Positions 41,288 to 42,632 of a stretch of DNA of 42,632 nucleotides are shown here, piece after piece; within the stretch, counting starts at the first letter, position 1, and each line of letters opens with the position of its first letter. Origin of the DNA: a virus; IMG/VR virus record IMGVR_UViG_3300046777_000789, positions 1-42,632 of that record; one strand, written 5' to 3'. Both the position numbers and the translations under genes were made by a program. The notes beneath the pieces are model-generated. The model searched no databases, was not told where the DNA came from, and worked only from the letters and a program-made list of their open reading frames with translations.

Positions 41288-41433
41288 GCTTCCCCCTTAA
41301 TGCCGTGGGCGGCTTTGATTGGTTTGTAGTTTGTTGGCGGCTTTGCAACCCGCGCAACACAACTCATACAGCGCAGGACACGCTCAACAGTGTTTTCATG
41401 GGACGCGTTGCAGCTCTTGCAGTAGTTTTTCAT
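41284..41433 (-). CDS. 49-aa cysteine-rich mini-protein (copy 2)
   Basis: The second copy of the two-knuckle CxxC peptide at 70-219, identical for the first 46 residues; only the last three differ (GEA). ATG at 41433. It is followed by a gene of different type than copy 1, so the duplication has been recombined into a new neighbourhood. Confidence 0.7.
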   Translation of the reverse strand: MKNYCKSCNASHENTVERVLRCMSCVARVAKPPTNYKPIKAAHGIKGEA

Positions 41434-41592
41434 GCTTCGTCCTTACTCTTTTCGGTGCATGTCAGCATGTTTGTCAATGCCCTCACCCGTCAGCGCCTGC
41501 CACGACTTGCTTGCTGGTGGGGATGTGTGAAGTAGCGTTCCTTTTGCTGGTACAGTTTCCAAACGACATTTTTCCGCTATGTCTTGATATGC
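41301..41592. repeat. Long direct repeat, right copy
   Basis: The partner of 87-378 with about five visible differences. Both copies lie in the same orientation and end at nearly the same point in an EPVAW-family gene. Confidence 0.9.
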
Positions 41593-41754
41593 CACAGTCT
41601 CCTGCTCTGGTTGTGCCAAGGCTTCTCGGATGGCGGTAATGGCTTTGTTTGTTAATACATGGTCATATTCAGCATGACCATATCCCCCGTCATCAACCCA
41701 GTTACAAGATTCCAACGCCTCCAGCGCCAGCTTCAATGCTTCGTCTTTGGTCAT
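41443..41754 (-). CDS. EPVAW family protein, short chimera
   Basis: A 103-residue protein. MTKDEALKLALEALESCNW, then KAITAIREALAQPEQETVAY, is a family N-terminus. From QDIAEKCRLETVPAKGTLLH to the end ADMHRKE it is shared with the protein at 229-888. The exchange point lies in the T/P-V-A-Y codons. Function unknown. Confidence 0.75.
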   Translation of the reverse strand: MTKDEALKLALEALESCNWVDDGGYGHAEYDHVLTNKAITAIREALAQPEQETVAYQDIAEKCRLETVPAKGTLLHTSPPASKSWQALTGEGIDKHADMHRKE

Positions 41755-41756
41755 GC

Positions 41757-42437
41757 TTACTCCTTAATGCCGTGTGCTTGCTCAATAGCGCGGGCAAATA
41801 CATAGGAATCAATCTCGTGATGTACTACCCTAACGCCAGTGTAAATAGCGTCAATCTCCTCATCCGACAACGGCTTGCGATGGGGTGGGGTGGTGTAGAG
41901 GTCAACGATGCGCCGGGCCAGTTCTCTGCGGCTGCGTTTTCCCCCACCTTCATCCCAGTGGATGATGGTTTCGTAGACCGTCTCCAAAGCCACCGGCTCC
42001 TGCTTCGGCATTTCCATCAAACGCTCGTCAGATACGCCTACCCACCCACGCTCTTTTGCGGCCTCATACGCTTCCATTCCTCGCTCGCCAATGCCTACAT
42101 TGGTCTGTGTGAGGGTAAAGTGGCAAAGGCCAGTGCTACAGACAAACTCCTGTGGTTGTGGGGTGGTGTAGAGGGGCCTCAACTTGCGTGACTGCTCAGG
42201 GTATGCCGTATTTAGTCGCTCAAACTCCATCGTTGCCTCGTCTTTGTTCATAAAGACCAGCACAGGGCCATGCGTCCAGATCATCCACGCCACCGGCTCC
42301 TGCTTCTCAGCCTGCTCTATGGCTTGGCGTAGGGAGGTGATTTCTTCATCAAAACAGCCGTCCCATCGTGTTGGTGATTTCCACGACTTAACTTCTTCCA
42401 ACGCCTCCAGCGCCTGTTTCATTGCTTCTATGCTCAT
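41757..42437 (-). CDS. EPVAW family protein, double-module form
   Basis: A 226-residue protein. MSIEAMKQALEALEEVKSW, EEITSLRQAIEQAEKQEPVAW, a unique stretch, RPLYTTPQPQ, a WVGVSDERLMEMPKQEPVAL module, then a second DLYTTPPHRKPLSDEEIDAIY and the end FARAIEQAHGIKE. It therefore carries two copies of the middle/end module, as if by internal duplication. Function unknown. Confidence 0.75.
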   Translation of the reverse strand: MSIEAMKQALEALEEVKSWKSPTRWDGCFDEEITSLRQAIEQAEKQEPVAWMIWTHGPVLVFMNKDEATMEFERLNTAYPEQSRKLRPLYTTPQPQEFVCSTGLCHFTLTQTNVGIGERGMEAYEAAKERGWVGVSDERLMEMPKQEPVALETVYETIIHWDEGGGKRSRRELARRIVDLYTTPPHRKPLSDEEIDAIYTGVRVVHHEIDSYVFARAIEQAHGIKE

Positions 42438-42443
42438 GTGTTC
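42397..42443 (-). repeat. 47-bp identical repeat, copy 2
   Basis: Identical to 40987-41033, again spanning the start region of an MSIEAMKQALEALE gene. Confidence 0.85.
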
Positions 42444-42632
42444 CTTCCTTTAAGTAACGCCTCAACCGCCCGCGCCTTGGCGATGGACAGCCCCAGCGCG
42501 TCAATGTCGTCATAGTCAAGCCCAACCCATTCACGCTGTGCTGCGGGTGGGGTGGCGTGAATAGCTGTGTTGTGCTTCTCCACAATCAAGCTCGCCAGAC
42601 GCTCCGCGAATTCACCCTCCCCGATATATGCG
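42434..42632 (-). CDS. WVGLT-family protein, C-terminal part, cut by window edge
   Basis: The frame is open to the right edge. The visible 65 residues are EGEFAERLASLIVEKHN, then HATPPAAQREWVGLDYDDID, and the end VEALLKGRNT, the C-terminal module of the family; its stop overlaps the next ATG (ACATGA). If the genome is circular, the N-terminal half could be the fragment at 1-73, but the ends do not join in frame. Confidence 0.7.
   Translation of the reverse strand, partial: AYIGEGEFAERLASLIVEKHNTAIHATPPAAQREWVGLDYDDIDALGLSIAKARAVEALLKGRNT

Overview
The window looks like a nearly complete genome of a tailed phage with short-tail (podovirus-type) features, about 42.6 kb. No tail tape-measure gene, sheath gene or tail-tube gene of a long-tailed phage is recognisable. 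The head genes fit the SU10/DUF5309 group: portal, scaffold, DUF5309-type major capsid protein and SU10-type adaptor. A host in the Burkholderiales is suggested, as an inference, by the many small proteins built from MSIEAMKQALEALE, EPVAW and REWVGLTDEEID blocks, which I associate with phages of that order. No integrase, CI-type repressor, tRNA, CRISPR array, reverse transcriptase or transposase was seen.

Layout. (1) Positions 3810 down to 1, and 42632 down to 36626, are on the minus strand. If the molecule is circular or circularly permuted, these form one leftward early/accessory operon starting at a Cro-like gene. It includes a DUF1376 replication protein, a RusA resolvase, an RHH-like protein, the shuffled EPVAW/WVGLT paralogues, two HNH endonucleases, a MazG-like protein, a DEDD exonuclease, a DUF1364 (YbcO-like) protein and a ferritin-like DUF5856 protein. 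(2) Positions 3962 to 7329 (plus strand) are a rightward early operon of tightly overlapping small genes: a Sak3-like single-strand annealing protein, a SpoVG/SSB-like protein with an acidic tail, an AT-hook protein, a Cys-rich secreted peptide, a structured untranslated RNA segment and a winged-helix protein. It ends at a strong intrinsic terminator (7341-7366). (3) Positions 34549 down to 7366 (minus strand) are the late operon: a GNAT protein, a putative small terminase, small virion proteins, large terminase, portal, scaffold, capsid, adaptor, collagen-like and S74-chaperone fibres, a glycosyltransferase, a tail propeller-like protein, a large fibre, probable ejection proteins, and a lysis cassette with membrane proteins, a 3-TM holin and a GH24 lysozyme. 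(4) Positions 35306 to 36163 (plus strand) are a short separate unit behind a promoter that carries an operator-like palindrome.

Two larger gene-free stretches separate the units. 34550-35305 carries the divergent promoters, GA/CT tracts, inverted repeats and repeated GCAGCCGAT words; it is a candidate origin/packaging/control region. 36185-36625 carries short tandem repeats and a long palindrome.

The phage encodes no recognisable polymerase or helicase, so it probably recruits the host replisome through the DUF1376 protein and repairs or recombines with its own annealing protein, SSB-like protein and RusA. The most notable observations are: the modular paralogue family spanning both ends, including a near-identical 292-bp direct repeat 41.2 kb apart; a single-base frameshift at about 40086 that fuses three reading frames; the possibly tRNA-like RNA at 6842-7020; and the control region at 34.6-35.3 kb.
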